Assembly (NCBI GenBank): GCA_002697665.2
Contig: NZXA02000040.1
Coordinates: 33,372-48,322 of the forward strand
Direction: 5' to 3'
Origin: a bacterium
GTDB taxonomy: Bacteria > Desulfobacterota_D > UBA1144
DNA: 14,951 nucleotides
Below are positions 13,883 to 14,951 of this stretch, one piece after another. Below the pieces are notes generated by a model. The model saw nothing but the letters and a program-made list of their open reading frames with translations, searched no databases and was not told where the DNA came from. Position 1 is the first letter of the stretch. Each line of letters opens with the position of its first letter. The translations under genes were made by a program, and so were the position numbers.

Positions 13883-14578
13883 ATGATATTATCCTATATA
13901 AAATGGGCTCTAATTGCTATATTGACAGTATTCTTTGCATTTATAACAATACTGATTTCTTTAATATCTCCAAAATTTGCTGCTTTAAGTTCTGTAAAGA
14001 TATGGGGAAAATTAATTTTAACAATATCTGGAGTCAGACTTAAGATTAATGGATTACAAAATATAAAGAATAAGCCAACTATAGTTATGTATAACCATAA
14101 AAGCTATTATGATATTTTTTCATTTGCCTCTTTTATGAATTACGATTGGAGAGCAATGATGAAAAAAGAATTACTTAATATACCCTTTTTTGGAACCGCA
14201 GTTAAGATAATGGATCATTATTTTGTTTCAAGAGATGGTTCATTCTCAGATAGAAGAGAGGTTGTTAAAATTATTAAAAAAATAAAAAAAGGAAAAATTA
14301 TTTTTATTGCTCCTGAGGGAACCAGAAATCCTGAAAAAGGACTATTAGATTTTAAAGATGGAGGTTTTTATATTTCTTTAAAGACAAAAGTGAACATTGT
14401 TCCAATGATTATAAAAAATGCTGATGAGATCACTAAAAAAGGAAGTTTGAGAATTAATCCGGGAAAGATTGAAATTACAATTTTACCAGAAATAAATGTT
14501 AGTGAATATCAAAAATTTGATGACCCAGTTATTAAATTAAGGAATGATGTAAAAGAGATATTTAATTCTTATTTATAA
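13883..14578 (+). CDS. plsC: 1-acyl-sn-glycerol-3-phosphate acyltransferase (PlsC family)
   Basis: PlsC-type enzymes acylate lysophosphatidic acid to phosphatidic acid at the inner membrane. The 231-aa protein has one N-terminal membrane helix (about 5-28). The catalytic N-H72-K-S-Y-Y-D77 is the HX4D motif. Motif II is Y-F-V-S-R-D-G (113-119), motif III is A-P-E-G-T-R-N (143-149) and motif IV is the hydrophobic V-P-M-I-I near 173-177. The length fits the family (about 230-250). It could be an acyltransferase for a different acceptor (for example an ornithine lipid), because PlsC homologues are hard to separate by sequence. It is divergent from aroF across 94 bp containing an inverted repeat, and overlaps the convergent trmB by 17 bp. 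No Shine-Dalgarno is visible before ATG 13883. Confidence 0.88.
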   Translation: MILSYIKWALIAILTVFFAFITILISLISPKFAALSSVKIWGKLILTISGVRLKINGLQNIKNKPTIVMYNHKSYYDIFSFASFMNYDWRAMMKKELLNIPFFGTAVKIMDHYFVSRDGSFSDRREVVKIIKKIKKGKIIFIAPEGTRNPEKGLLDFKDGGFYISLKTKVNIVPMIIKNADEITKKGSLRINPGKIEITILPEINVSEYQKFDDPVIKLRNDVKEIFNSYL

Positions 14579-14951
14579 CAATTGCATAAATTTTATTATA
14601 ATTTTTTTGAAATTTGCTGAGAGGCAGCATAAGCTCTTCATTTTTTTTCCATATTTTGAATTTTGAATTATTAATTTCCTCTTTTATGAAATTTAAATAA
14701 TCCTGAGAGTCAGTTTTAATAATTACTTTTCCTTTTCTTTTTAGGACTTTATATAATTTATTAAGAAAATCAGTTTTTATAATTCTTTTGTTAATATGTT
14801 TATCTTTTGGCCATGGGTCTGGATTATTAATAAATATTTTTCTTATATTCTTTGAAAATAAGATAGTACCTGGCATGTGATTAATATCGCCGTGAATAAA
14901 TTTAATATTTCTCAAGCCTAAATTGTGAACTTTCTTCAAACTTTTTAATAT
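14562..14951 (-). CDS. trmB: tRNA (guanine-N7-)-methyltransferase, C-terminal part
   Basis: TrmB makes m7G46 in the tRNA variable loop using S-adenosylmethionine. Only the last 129 residues are in the window; the reading frame stays open to the right edge, so the true start lies outside. A TTG at 14939 is internal, not a start. The family motif N-P-D-P-W-P-K-D-K-H followed by N-K-R-I-I-K-T-D-F-L is diagnostic, as is the preceding F-I-H-G-D-I, which corresponds to the acidic residue after strand 4 of the Rossmann fold. The usual F before PDPW is N here. The end L-P-L-S-K-F-Q-K-N-Y-N...I-Y-A-I matches the family's T-x-Y/F-E-x-K region loosely. It converges on plsC with a 17-bp 3' overlap. Confidence 0.9.
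   Translation of the reverse strand: MLKSLKKVHNLGLRNIKFIHGDINHMPGTILFSKNIRKIFINNPDPWPKDKHINKRIIKTDFLNKLYKVLKRKGKVIIKTDSQDYLNFIKEEINNSKFKIWKKNEELMLPLSKFQKNYNKIYAIVINKN

Noticed and set aside
14937..14939. TTG as start of trmB
   Set aside because: The frame is open to the window edge and the SAM-binding N-terminal part of TrmB is missing, so the gene is truncated by the window, not started here.
1..14951. Mobile elements, tRNA genes, CRISPR arrays, riboswitches or defence genes
   Set aside because: I saw no transposase or integrase, no cloverleaf, no regularly spaced repeats, no conserved aptamer and no nuclease/toxin-like genes; all gaps are under 100 bp and every gene but one belongs to a recognisable family.

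Overview
This is a strongly AT-rich (about 30% G+C by eye, not counted), gene-dense bacterial chromosomal window made of housekeeping and metabolic genes. Genes overlap or nearly abut, leaders look very short, Shine-Dalgarno sites are mostly absent, and there are no mobile elements, tRNAs, CRISPR arrays or gaps over 100 bp. This looks like a streamlined, probably free-living aquatic bacterium. The short catalytic-only HprK next to an EIIA-Man protein is an alphaproteobacterial habit, and rpoN-ptsN and rpsU-dnaG-rpoD are broadly proteobacterial, but the window does not fix the class.

Layout. (1) 1-3065, minus strand: a tight cluster read rpoN (sigma-54), ptsN (EIIA-Ntr), hprK (short HPr kinase/phosphorylase), an EIIA-Man/PtsM protein, an unrecognised 107-aa protein and the start of a HAD-family phosphatase. 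Most junctions overlap by 1-14 bp. It looks like a regulatory phosphotransferase (PTS-Ntr) cluster; no HPr, EI, rapZ or recognisable hpf is present here. (2) 3091-3294, plus: a small DUF2905 membrane protein. (3) 3291-6592, minus: eno-leuC-leuD, enolase followed by isopropylmalate isomerase. (4) 6691-12007, plus: transketolase, then the macromolecular-synthesis operon rpsU-dnaG-rpoD. (5) 12040-12772, plus: a lone 5S rRNA gene with its own promoter-like sequence, followed only 11 nt later by purN. (6) 12769-13788, minus: DAHP synthase. (7) 13883-14578, plus: a PlsC-type acyltransferase. (8) 14562-14951, minus: trmB, cut by the window edge.

Functionally the window joins carbon flux (enolase, transketolase, DAHP synthase: PEP and erythrose-4-phosphate are the two DAHP synthase substrates), leucine and purine synthesis, replication and transcription initiation (DnaG, RpoD, RpoN), translation (S21, 5S, TrmB) and phospholipid synthesis. 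I found no convincing new defence or mobile system. The parts worth a second look are the orphan 5S gene wedged between rpoD and purN, the reduced PTS-regulatory cluster with its unknown 107-aa member (possibly a diverged HPF-like fold), and three successive convergent gene pairs with overlapping 3' ends, two of them sharing one TTAA.
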